From Prevotellaceae bacterium (GTDB taxonomy: Bacteria; Bacteroidota; Bacteroidia; Bacteroidales; UBA932), in the NCBI GenBank assembly GCA_031267855.1, contig JAIRYH010000016.1, positions 1 through 9,168 on the forward strand: a stretch of 9,168 nt of DNA, given 5' to 3'. The notes under the pieces are model-generated. The model saw only the letters and a program-made list of their open reading frames with translations. It was not told the DNA's origin and did not search any database. This document shows positions 1 to 6,947 of the stretch, piece by piece (position 1 is the stretch's first letter; the number at the start of each line of letters is the position of its first letter). The position numbers were made by a program, and so were the translations under genes.

Positions 1-19
1 TTATGAATTTCAAAAAAAA

Positions 20-148
20 TTAAACCGGAGACCGCGAAAGTGTATCCATTTTGATAAACCCGTCAACCTCTTCTGTAAAATGTTTACTTAATTTATGCAT
101 TTGATACTTGAATCTACCATTTATTGCTTGAATCTGCATTCCGCCCAT
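20..148 (-). CDS. possible small ORF of 42 codons, unknown function
   Basis: This is a weak candidate. An open frame on the minus strand reads MGGMQIQAINGRFKYQMHKL at its start and ends FIKMDTLSRSPV before a TAA. An AGGA-containing stretch lies 3-6 bases upstream of the ATG, which is a fair ribosome-binding match for a genome where such sites are rare. A second possible start is the methionine at residue 17. The ORF is divergent from trxB, and its start lies about 40 bases from the trxB start, so any promoter would overlap the trxB promoter region. I recognise no family. It could be the remnant of a longer gene or simply chance, because a 42-codon frame is not improbable in this base composition. 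Confidence 0.2.
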   Translation of the reverse strand: MGGMQIQAINGRFKYQMHKLSKHFTEEVDGFIKMDTLSRSPV

Positions 149-165
149 ATTCCTGATTTTTTTTG

Positions 166-173
166 TATATTTG
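166..173 (+). promoter_or_regulatory. -7 promoter box (TATATTTG) upstream of trxB
   Basis: TATATTTG matches the Bacteroidota -7 consensus TAnnTTTG and is followed by C, as is common. No good TTTG -33 partner sits 19-20 bases upstream; the nearest TTG triplets (124-126 and 128-130) are too distant. Transcription would begin roughly at 176-181, giving trxB a very short 5' leader. The call rests on one box and on its position just ahead of the first gene of the plus-strand cluster. Confidence 0.45.
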
Positions 174-188
174 CAGGCTTTTTATTAG

Positions 189-1133
189 ATGGATAAAATG
201 AATTTGGAAGCAGAAAAAGTAAAATGTTTGATTGTGGGCGGTGGGCCTGCGGGCTATACGGCGGCGATTTATCTGTCGCGCGCCAATGTGCAGTTGGTGC
301 TGTACGAAGGCATATTGCCGGGCGGACAGCTCACAACCACTACCGACGTAGAAAATTTCCCGGGTTATCCGGACGGCATATCGGGGCAGGACATGATGTC
401 GGACATCAAGGCGCAGGCGGCGCGGTTCGGGGCAGATCTCCGTTCCGGCACGGTAACGGCGGCAGACTTGTCGCAACGACCTTTTAAAATCACTGTCGAT
501 GAAACGCAAACACTCGAAGCCGAAACACTCATTATCGCCACCGGCGCCACGGCAAAGTATCTGGGATTGGATTCGGAAACAAAGTACCGCGGACAGGGCG
601 TTTCCGCCTGTGCCACATGCGACGGTTTCTTTTACAGGAACAAGGATGTGGCAGTGGTTGGCGGCGGCGATGTAGCCTGCGAAGAAGCCACGTATCTGGC
701 GGGTATCTGCCGCAAGGTTTACCTGATTGTGCGCCGCAATGTATTACGCGCTTCCAAAGCCATGCAGGAGCGGGTGCTTGCTCATCCGAAAATTGAAATC
801 CTTTGGGAACACACAACAAAAGAACTGTTGGGCGACGACGCCGGACTGCATGGCGCATTATTGCAGCACAAGAGCGGTGCGGAAAAGAAAATCGACATAC
901 ACGGTTTCTTTCCGGCTGTCGGTCATCATCCGAATACCGACCTGTTTAAAAAATTCGTGGAAACGGATGAACAGGGTTACATCATTACCAAAGGGAAAAC
1001 CATGCATACCAACGTGCCGGGCGTCTTTGCCGCCGGCGATGTACAGGACATATCCTATAAACAAGCTATTACTGCCGCTGCTTCGGGTTGCATGGCAGCC
1101 ATTGATGCGGAACGGTTTTTAACGGAACAATAA
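189..1133 (+). CDS. trxB: thioredoxin reductase (NADPH), TrxB
   Basis: This cytoplasmic flavoenzyme passes electrons from NADPH through FAD and a redox-active disulfide to thioredoxin. All the diagnostic parts are visible in 314 residues, the usual length for the low-molecular-weight bacterial type. The FAD-binding GGGPAG is at residues 17-22, with GGQ at 45-47 and ENFPG at 55-59. The catalytic pair is CATC at 141-144, and the NADPH-binding GGGDVACE is at 158-165. The arginines that recognise the 2'-phosphate are in VRRNVLRAS (R182, R183, R188). The C-terminal FAD motif is GVFAAGDVQD (278-287). The position of the usual HRR histidine is V181. Two in-frame starts, M1 (189) and M4 (198), are plausible; neither has a Shine-Dalgarno site. 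Its stop lies 4 bases before bamD, so the two are almost surely co-transcribed. Confidence 0.96.
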   Translation: MDKMNLEAEKVKCLIVGGGPAGYTAAIYLSRANVQLVLYEGILPGGQLTTTTDVENFPGYPDGISGQDMMSDIKAQAARFGADLRSGTVTAADLSQRPFKITVDETQTLEAETLIIATGATAKYLGLDSETKYRGQGVSACATCDGFFYRNKDVAVVGGGDVACEEATYLAGICRKVYLIVRRNVLRASKAMQERVLAHPKIEILWEHTTKELLGDDAGLHGALLQHKSGAEKKIDIHGFFPAVGHHPNTDLFKKFVETDEQGYIITKGKTMHTNVPGVFAAGDVQDISYKQAITAAASGCMAAIDAERFLTEQ

Positions 1134-1137
1134 AAAT

Positions 1138-1986
1138 ATGTGCGGAATAAAAATACACTACCACGGCTCACTGCTTGCCGGCATGTGGCTGTTGCTGGCT
1201 ACAGGCTGTACCACGCAATACGATAAAATTACCAAAAGCACCGACTACGAACTGAAATACCGGGCAGCAAAAGAGTATTACGAAAATGGAAAATACGAAC
1301 GCGCGGCTACCCTGTTCGACCAGGCGGCAATGTTTTACAGGGGAACAAAACAGGACGACAGCCTGCATTTCCTGTTGTCTAAAAGTTACTACTTGTGGGG
1401 CGACGTTTATACGGCGGAAGTTTATTTTGAACAGTTCCGGACTACTTTCCCGCGCAGCCCGTTTGTAGAAGAAGCTACGATGTTGCGCATAAACTGCCTG
1501 TACGCACAGACGCACCGCTACGAGCTTGACCAAACGCCCACGTACAAAGCATTGTCGGCTATCGAAGAATTTTTTTATAATTTTCCGGCAACACAACACA
1601 AGGAAGACTGCCTGAAAATGAAAGAAACCATGGAACAGCGGCTGGATGAAAAGCAGTATGAATCGGCAAGGTTGTATTACCTTATAGAAAACTATAAAGC
1701 GGCAACTACCGCGCTGCGCACGACACTGAAAGACCATCCCGATAGCCGGTACCGCGAGGAAATACTCTATCTGCTGGTTGCTTCGGCTTATAAATATGCG
1801 GAAAACAGTTTTCATCACCTGCAAAAAGACCGTTTTCAGGCGGTCATTGACGAATACTATAATTTTATCAGCGAATTTCCCAATTCAAAATATCGCAAGG
1901 AAGTGGATAAAATGAATACGGACGCGACGAAAGCGATAGGTAATGACAAGTCGGTAACGGAAGAAACAGGAGAAACGGAAAAATAA
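1138..1986 (+). CDS. bamD: outer membrane protein assembly factor BamD (lipoprotein)
   Basis: BamD is the essential periplasmic lipoprotein of the BAM complex, which folds beta-barrel proteins into the outer membrane. The N-terminus is a lipoprotein signal: a short basic start, a hydrophobic stretch (residues 11-22) and LLATGC with lipidation at C24. The -3 residue is alanine rather than leucine, a slightly loose lipobox. The mature part is built of TPR-like helices typical of the YfiO family: YRAAKEYYENGKYERAATLF (41-60), the YYLWGDVYTAEVYFEQFRTTFP block (about 84-105), a middle repeat near 138-151, and YLIENYKAATTALRTTLKDHPDS (about 181-203). The end of the fold is EYYNFISEFPNSKYRKEV (about 239-256). 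The acidic tail (about 261-282) looks disordered. At 282 residues it has the length expected for Bacteroidota BamD. A start at M16 would remove the basic n-region, so 1138 is preferred. Gaps are 4 bases to trxB and 18 bases to the rpoZ-like gene. Confidence 0.92.
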   Translation: MCGIKIHYHGSLLAGMWLLLATGCTTQYDKITKSTDYELKYRAAKEYYENGKYERAATLFDQAAMFYRGTKQDDSLHFLLSKSYYLWGDVYTAEVYFEQFRTTFPRSPFVEEATMLRINCLYAQTHRYELDQTPTYKALSAIEEFFYNFPATQHKEDCLKMKETMEQRLDEKQYESARLYYLIENYKAATTALRTTLKDHPDSRYREEILYLLVASAYKYAENSFHHLQKDRFQAVIDEYYNFISEFPNSKYRKEVDKMNTDATKAIGNDKSVTEETGETEK

Positions 1987-2004
1987 AACAGTTAAAAAAT
2001 CAAC

Positions 2005-2328
2005 ATGGAAAAACACTCGCAAACGGTAACAAACACCATTACCCGCGATCTTGGTAAAATATCGCAGGAAACAGGCAATATCTACGAATCGACGATGATT
2101 ATTGCCAAACGTTCCAATCAAATTGCAGCCGAAATAAAACAGGAATTAAATCACCGGATGGAAGAATTTGCCGGACATTCCGATTCATTGGACGAAACGT
2201 TTGAAAATCGCGAACAGATAGAAGTATCGCGCCAGTTCGAACGCATGCCCAAACCCACTTTGTCTGCCATCAAAGAATTTGAAGAGGGGAAAATCTATTA
2301 CCGGAAAATCGAAGAAAACAAAGACTGA
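2005..2328 (+). CDS. rpoZ: RNA polymerase omega subunit, Bacteroidota type (Rpb6/omega family)
   Basis: Omega is the small subunit that helps fold and hold beta-prime in RNA polymerase. The 107-residue protein carries the family core TGNIYESTMIIAKRSNQIAA (23-42), where the ARRANQL-like segment of ordinary omega appears as AKRSNQIA. The C-terminal part contains EQIEVSRQFERMPKPTLSAI (70-89) followed by KEFEEGKIYYRKIEE, which I recall as characteristic of Bacteroidota homologues that follow bamD. No signal peptide or membrane segment is present. The gene starts 18 bases after bamD and is likely part of the same transcript. Divergence from proteobacterial RpoZ means the functional call rests on family recognition rather than on active-site residues. 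Confidence 0.82.
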   Translation: MEKHSQTVTNTITRDLGKISQETGNIYESTMIIAKRSNQIAAEIKQELNHRMEEFAGHSDSLDETFENREQIEVSRQFERMPKPTLSAIKEFEEGKIYYRKIEENKD

Positions 2329-2338
2329 GTTTAATTAT

Positions 2339-2388
2339 GAATTATGAATTGGCTGACGCCACTGTGCGCTTGTCGCAATTCATAATTC
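2339..2388. repeat. AT-rich inverted repeat between rpoZ and coaBC
   Basis: The left arm GAATTATGAATTG (2339-2351) is perfectly complementary to the right arm CAATTCATAATTC (2376-2388), 13 base pairs, around a GC-richer centre of 24 bases. The left arm is preceded by another AATTATG unit, so the arm is part of a short ATTATGA-type reiteration. The same arm sequence recurs, again as an inverted repeat, between recN and mntP. The element fills most of the gap before coaBC. As RNA it would form a hairpin, but no T run follows, so it is not an obvious terminator. Confidence 0.8.
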
Positions 2389-2403
2389 TGACCGCAGTTG
2401 CTT

Positions 2404-3600
2404 ATGTTACGGGGCAAACATATATTAGTGGGCGTGAGCGGCGGTATTGCCGCTTACAAAATTGCCGTGCTGGTGCGCACACTGGTAAAAGCCGGCGCCG
2501 AAGTGCGTGTGATAATGACGCCGATGGCAAAACATTTCATCACGCCGCTGACAATGGCTACCGTGTCAAAGCATCCCATACTGGCGGATTTTTACAATCC
2601 CGAAAACGGCGACTGGAATAGCCACGTGAGCCTCGGTTTGTGGGCAGACGCCTATGTCGTGGCGCCGGCGACAGCAAATACACTGGCGAAAATGGCGCAT
2701 GGCATCGCCGACAATTTATTGCTCACAACGTATTTATCCATGCGCTGTCCAGTAATAGCAGCACCGGCAATGGATACAGACATGTGGAAGCACCCGGCGA
2801 CGCAATGTAATTTGCAGACGCTGCAAAAATACGGTGTCCACATTATCGAACCTCCGGCAGGCGAACTGGCAAGCGGACTGGACGGCAAGGGACGTATGGA
2901 AGAACCCGACCGAATAGCTGCTTTTGTCGAGCAACTGTTCGTAAAAAAAAAATCATTCAGCAGTAAAACCGTTCTTGTAACGGCAGGCCCTACTTACGAA
3001 GCGATAGACCCGGTACGGTTTATCGGCAACCATTCATCCGGGAAAATGGGTTATGCACTTGCCGGAGAACTCGCCGACCGCGGCGCACAAGTGATTTTAG
3101 TGAGCGGCCCTGCGGCATTGCCGACTCCGCGAGGGGTCGAATTAGTGCGCGTTACTACGGCGGCTGAAATGTATGAAGCCGTTACCGGACGCTTTGCCGA
3201 AGCAGACGCTGCTATCCTCTGCGCTGCTGTAGCTGATTATACTCCGGCTGAAAAATCAGCACATAAAATCAAACGGGAAAAAGAACCGGTATCATTGGCG
3301 TTGAAACCGACTGCAGACATTGCCGCTACGCTGGGACAGCAAAAGAAAGAAAACCAACAGACCATCGGGTTTGCCCTGGAAACTGATAACGAATTAGCCA
3401 ATGCACAAAAGAAATTACAATCCAAAAACCTCGACATGATTGTACTAAATTCATTGAACGACGAAGGCGCAGGATTCGGCGGCGACACAAATAAAATAAC
3501 CATCATACAAAAAAACGGAACCGTCGAAACCTGTCCGCTGCAAACAAAGCAAAAGGCAGCCGAAGCGATTATAGACAGGATGGTTGATGTGATGATGTGA
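2404..3600 (+). CDS. coaBC: bifunctional phosphopantothenoylcysteine decarboxylase / phosphopantothenate-cysteine ligase (CoaBC, Dfp)
   Basis: This enzyme joins cysteine to 4'-phosphopantothenate (CoaB) and then decarboxylates the product (CoaC) on the way to coenzyme A. The N-terminal flavoprotein domain (about 1-178) starts HILVGVSGGIAAYK (6-19) and has the catalytic histidine in SHVSLG (H74). It also contains VVAPATANTLAKMAHGIADN (85-104) and the clamp loop LASGLDGKGRM (155-165). The CoaB domain (about 188-398) begins VLVTAGPTYEAIDPVRFIGN (190-209) and contains HSSGKMG (210-216), AAVADYTPAE and the KIKR lysine motif. Two CoaC positions differ from E. coli: PAMD at 121-124 where PxMN is usual, and serine at 157 where the clamp cysteine is usual. 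ATG at 2404 is preferred over the TTG two codons earlier because it begins directly before the conserved beta strand. A ten-A run encodes the linker. Length (398) is normal. Confidence 0.94.
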   Translation: MLRGKHILVGVSGGIAAYKIAVLVRTLVKAGAEVRVIMTPMAKHFITPLTMATVSKHPILADFYNPENGDWNSHVSLGLWADAYVVAPATANTLAKMAHGIADNLLLTTYLSMRCPVIAAPAMDTDMWKHPATQCNLQTLQKYGVHIIEPPAGELASGLDGKGRMEEPDRIAAFVEQLFVKKKSFSSKTVLVTAGPTYEAIDPVRFIGNHSSGKMGYALAGELADRGAQVILVSGPAALPTPRGVELVRVTTAAEMYEAVTGRFAEADAAILCAAVADYTPAEKSAHKIKREKEPVSLALKPTADIAATLGQQKKENQQTIGFALETDNELANAQKKLQSKNLDMIVLNSLNDEGAGFGGDTNKITIIQKNGTVETCPLQTKQKAAEAIIDRMVDVMM

Positions 3601-3608
3601 TGATTGTG
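3583..3608. repeat. GATGTGATGAT-type repeat overlapping the 3' end of coaBC
   Basis: GTTGATGTGATGAT is followed by a duplicated GTGATGAT unit and then TGTG. The stretch encodes the last CoaBC residues (VDVMM) and its stop, and runs 8 bases past the stop. The complement of almost the same string, ACAATCATCACATCAAC, occurs at 6301-6317 in the recN-mntP gap. This points to a dispersed repeat that has reached or been copied into the gene end. Confidence 0.55.
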
Positions 3609-3658
3609 TACGCTTGGTGCGGCTTGTCCTTACGACTGATTATTGATACGATACATAA

Positions 3659-4570
3659 ATGAAAAAAATTAGTTTACTGATTGTTTTTTTGTGGACAATA
3701 AATCTGCAGGCGCAGGAACTGCGCTGCAATATCAGCATAAATTCCGCACGGATACAGGGAACCAATAAATCCATATTCAATACGCTACAGCGGGATTTGT
3801 ACGAATTTATGAACAATACGGCATGGACGCCGCACATATATGCTACAGACGAACGTATCGAATGTTCCATTTTTATAACCATCAACGAACAGCTCGGTGC
3901 GAATGATTTCAAAGGTTCACTGCAGGTGCAGTTGAGCCGACCGGTGTATGGAAGCGCTTACTCTTCGCCGGTATTGAACTTCATGGACAATGAGATTGCG
4001 TTCCGTTACATCGAATACGATAAAATAGAATTTAACGAGAACCAATACACGCCGTTACCGTCATTGATGGCATTTTATGCCTACATAATATTGGGTTTGG
4101 ACTATGATACATTTTCGTTGCGCGGCGGCGCCGAATGGTTTAAAAAAGCGGAACAAATCGTATCGCTTGCACAAAATGCCACGGAAAGCGGATGGAAACC
4201 TTACGACGGCTCGCGCAACAACCGCTACTGGATGATTGAAAATATACTCAACGCCAAATACAACATGGAACGCGGCGCATACTACAAATACCACCGGCTG
4301 GGACTCGACCGCATGAGCGACCAAATAGCCGACGGGCGCGACGAGGTGATGAATGCCTTGTTGGATATTCAACGGATTTATCGCGAACGCCCCGACCCCT
4401 ACCTGTTTTTCCTGAAATTATTTTTTGACGCAAAAGCCGATGAAATAGTAAATATTTTTTCGGAAGCGCCACAGCAGGACCGTAGCCGCATCTTTCAAAT
4501 CCTTACGGAAATGGATAAAGCCAATGAACAAAAGTATAAAAAGCTAAAAGAAAATACCAACCCGTTTTAA
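3659..4570 (+). CDS. porD: DUF4835 family protein, PorD-like (type IX secretion associated)
   Basis: A 303-residue exported protein of the Bacteroidota-specific DUF4835 family, which is usually named PorD in connection with the type IX secretion system. The basis for that link is family naming, not a known mechanism. The signal peptide is clear: MKK, a hydrophobic core ISLLIVFLWTI (4-14), then NLQAQE with probable signal peptidase I cleavage after A18. The mature protein starts ELRCNISINSARIQGTNKSI (20-39), the usual opening of the family. It continues with ECSIFITI (68-75), the LSRPVYGSAYSSPVLNFMD segment (92-110), MAFYAYIILGLDYDTFSLRG (137-156), and the GWKPYDGSRNNRYWMIENIL segment (178-197). 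The C-terminal half is helical and charged, with no membrane anchor, so a periplasmic or outer-membrane-associated location is likely. It sits between coaBC (58-base gap) and recN (46-base gap). Confidence 0.85.
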   Translation: MKKISLLIVFLWTINLQAQELRCNISINSARIQGTNKSIFNTLQRDLYEFMNNTAWTPHIYATDERIECSIFITINEQLGANDFKGSLQVQLSRPVYGSAYSSPVLNFMDNEIAFRYIEYDKIEFNENQYTPLPSLMAFYAYIILGLDYDTFSLRGGAEWFKKAEQIVSLAQNATESGWKPYDGSRNNRYWMIENILNAKYNMERGAYYKYHRLGLDRMSDQIADGRDEVMNALLDIQRIYRERPDPYLFFLKLFFDAKADEIVNIFSEAPQQDRSRIFQILTEMDKANEQKYKKLKENTNPF

Positions 4571-4616
4571 TAACGGATAAGGAATCCGACAAACACATAA
4601 TTCTTAATCCTTCCAC

Positions 4617-6275
4617 ATGCTGCAATCACTGACCATAGAAAATTATGCGTTGATAGACAAGCTGCACATTGCTTTTCCGGGTGGTTTAAGCATTATCACA
4701 GGTGAAACCGGCGCCGGAAAATCCATCCTGCTGGGCGCACTGTCGCTTATTTTGGGACAGCGCGCCGATACATCCGCACTCAAAGACGATACAAAAAATT
4801 GCGTGGTAGAAGGAGAATTTTCCATTGACGGATATGGGCTGTCAGGTGTTTTTGAAGAAAATGACATAGACGACACCCACGCCCTTACTATCCGCCGCAT
4901 GATTGTGCCGGGAGGCAAGTCGCGCGCATTTGTAAATGATGTGCCCGTCACGCTGAATACCTTGAAAGATTTGGGCGACCGGCTCATTGACATCCATTCG
5001 CAGCACCAGAATTTAATACTCAACTCTTCGGCTTTTCAAATGTCGGTGCTTGATGCGCAGGCAGGGAACAACGAACTGCTGCAGCAATACCGCAAAATTT
5101 TTTCCGCTTACAAAACAGCCTGCACCCGGTTGCAGGACTTGCAGGATAAAGCCGCCCGCAGCAAATCCGATTATGATTATCTACAATTCCAGTACGGCGA
5201 ACTACAAACGGTGCAACTGAAATCCGGGGAACAGCAGGAACTGGAAGACGAATTGAAACAGCTGACCCATGCGGAAGAAATAAAACTGGCTTTGGCAAAA
5301 AGCAGCGCATTGCTGCAGGATGACGAAAATTCGGCAGACAATTTGCTGCGCGAGGCAGGACAAAGTATGCTGCGTATTGCCGCTGTCTTGCCGGCGGCGG
5401 CGGCGGCGGCGGAGCGCATTGCTTCATGCCGGGTAGAATTGCGCGATGTGGCAACTGAAATAGCAGCGGACAACGAAAAAATAACTACCGACCCCAACCG
5501 GCTGGTATTCGTGGAAAGCCGCTTAAACACCATTTATGCCCTCCAGCAAAAACACAAAGTCGATTCGATAGATGCTTTACTGGCATTGCAGTCACAAATG
5601 GAAATAAATATTCACGCCATTGAAAATTACGACCGGCAACTGGCGGAATGGCAGCAAACATGCGGGAAGCAGCTTGAACAGCTAAAAGAAACGGCAGCCC
5701 AACTTTCGCAAAACAGAAAAAAAATAACGCTTTCCGTTACGCAGTATACAACAGATATGCTGCGACTGCTTGGCATGCCCCATGCGGTGTTTACCGTTTC
5801 CATCACCGAAACGGACGCTTTCACGGCAACCGGAAACGACTTGGTGCAGTTTCTTTTTTCGGCAAACAAAGAAATGATGCCGCAGGAAATTTCGCGCGTG
5901 GCGTCGGGCGGCGAAATATCGCGATTGATGTTGTGCCTGAAATCGCTGCTGGTAAAAAGTTCCGGACTGCCTACCATTATTTTCGATGAAATTGATACCG
6001 GTGTTTCCGGCGAAGTAGCGGACAAAATGGGAACTATTATTGCCGGCTTGTCGAAAAACATGCAGGTAATAAACATTACGCACTTGCCGCAGATAGCCAG
6101 CAAGGGACACGCACATTTCGTAGTGTACAAGGAACTGGATGCTGCCGGCGCCACCGTTACGCGGATGAAATTGATCAATGCCGACGAACGGGTGATGGAA
6201 ATTGCCAAAATGCTGAGTGGGCAAAACATCACACAGGCAGCCATTGACAACGCAAAAGAACTGCTCAAAAATTAA
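4617..6275 (+). CDS. recN: DNA repair protein RecN (SMC-like ATPase)
   Basis: RecN is a cohesin-like ATPase that acts early in recombinational repair of double-strand breaks. The 552 residues match the family length. The N-terminal lobe has MLQSLTIENYALIDKLHIAF and the Walker A motif GETGAGKS (29-36), followed by the family segment around DRLIDIHSQHQNL (about 121-133). The middle (about 150-370) is coiled-coil, rich in Q, E, L and K, interrupted by six consecutive alanines (260-265) coded by six GCG codons. The C-terminal lobe carries the ABC signature RVASGGEISRL (S430, G431, G432) and Walker B TIIFDEID (453-460). It then has NITHLPQIAS, the switch histidine region. No SOS-type operator is evident upstream. 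The stop codon overlaps the left arm of an inverted repeat. Confidence 0.95.
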   Translation: MLQSLTIENYALIDKLHIAFPGGLSIITGETGAGKSILLGALSLILGQRADTSALKDDTKNCVVEGEFSIDGYGLSGVFEENDIDDTHALTIRRMIVPGGKSRAFVNDVPVTLNTLKDLGDRLIDIHSQHQNLILNSSAFQMSVLDAQAGNNELLQQYRKIFSAYKTACTRLQDLQDKAARSKSDYDYLQFQYGELQTVQLKSGEQQELEDELKQLTHAEEIKLALAKSSALLQDDENSADNLLREAGQSMLRIAAVLPAAAAAAERIASCRVELRDVATEIAADNEKITTDPNRLVFVESRLNTIYALQQKHKVDSIDALLALQSQMEINIHAIENYDRQLAEWQQTCGKQLEQLKETAAQLSQNRKKITLSVTQYTTDMLRLLGMPHAVFTVSITETDAFTATGNDLVQFLFSANKEMMPQEISRVASGGEISRLMLCLKSLLVKSSGLPTIIFDEIDTGVSGEVADKMGTIIAGLSKNMQVINITHLPQIASKGHAHFVVYKELDAAGATVTRMKLINADERVMEIAKMLSGQNITQAAIDNAKELLKN

Positions 6276-6339
6276 TTATGAATTAGCGCCGGCGCACCGG
6301 ACAATCATCACATCAACTCATAACTCATAATTCATAATT
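6274..6339. repeat. AT-rich inverted repeat between recN and mntP
   Basis: AATTATGAATT (6274-6284) is complementary to AATTCATAATT (6329-6339). The centre is GC-rich at first (AGCGCCGGCGCACCGG), then carries ACAATCATCACATCAAC, the complement of the repeat at the end of coaBC, and CTCATAA iterations. The arm sequence equals that of the element at 2339-2388. The left arm overlaps the recN stop and the right arm ends 6 bases before the mntP start, so the element makes up the whole intergenic gap. Confidence 0.75.
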
Positions 6340-6345
6340 CAACAA

Positions 6346-6912
6346 ATGTCTTTCCTTTCATTATTATTACTGGCGCTGGGCTTGTGTTTCGACACATTTG
6401 CCGTATCGCTGTCCGGCAGCGCAGGCAGAACCCACACGGCGGGGCGCATTACAAAAATTGCCATAACCCTGGCGGCGGCGCAAACAGCCATGCTCTTTAC
6501 CGGCTGGCTGCTGGGCACGTCGATAAGCGCCTACATTGCGGCTTTCGACCACTGGATTGCCTTTGTACTGCTGGCATTCATCGGCGGGAAAATGATTTGG
6601 GAAAGCTCGGAAAAGGAAGCGGCACACACCACCAACCTGCAAAACCCGCGCATACTGCTTATTGTTGCGCTGGCTACCAGTATTGATGCCCTGGCGGTAG
6701 GCGTGAGTCTGGCGTTGCTCAATTTATCACGTTCCGGATTGTTTACGGAATGCGGACTGGTGTTTGCAATTACCGCTACGGTGGCTGCTGCCGGGCTGAT
6801 GGGCGGCAGCTACCTGGGCAAACGCATCGGCGCCCGCTCCGAACTGCTTGGCGGCATTATCCTCATTGCCATCGGCGCAAAAATCGTACTGGAACATCTC
6901 CATGTAATTTAA
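6346..6912 (+). CDS. mntP: manganese exporter MntP (YebN family)
   Basis: MntP is an inner-membrane exporter that protects cells from excess Mn2+. The 188 residues contain six hydrophobic segments, at about 2-21, 36-58, 66-83, 103-125, 134-154 and 167-184. The two conserved acidic signatures of the family repeat are present: GLCFDTFAVSLS (D16) in the first segment and ATSIDALAVGVSLAL (D114) in the fourth. GGKMIWES (80-87) closes the first half, and GGSYLGKRIG (153-162) precedes the last helix. The family is an internal duplication of three-helix units, and both halves are complete here. No manganese (yybP-ykoY) riboswitch is visible upstream, because the gap is occupied by the inverted repeat. 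The gene converges on mazG with 35 bases between them. Confidence 0.93.
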   Translation: MSFLSLLLLALGLCFDTFAVSLSGSAGRTHTAGRITKIAITLAAAQTAMLFTGWLLGTSISAYIAAFDHWIAFVLLAFIGGKMIWESSEKEAAHTTNLQNPRILLIVALATSIDALAVGVSLALLNLSRSGLFTECGLVFAITATVAAAGLMGGSYLGKRIGARSELLGGIILIAIGAKIVLEHLHVI

Positions 6913-6947
6913 AAATGAATACGCAACAGCACTTTTGTCATTAAGGC

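Noticed and set aside
2398..2403. TTG start for coaBC two codons upstream
   Set aside because: The ATG at 2404 begins directly at the conserved flavoprotein strand and is the commoner start codon.
4574..4588. CGGAT...ATCCG hairpin between porD and recN as a terminator
   Set aside because: Only 5 pairs and no following T run.
6276..6345. Manganese riboswitch ahead of mntP
   Set aside because: The gap is made of the inverted repeat and is too short and AT-rich for a yybP-ykoY fold.
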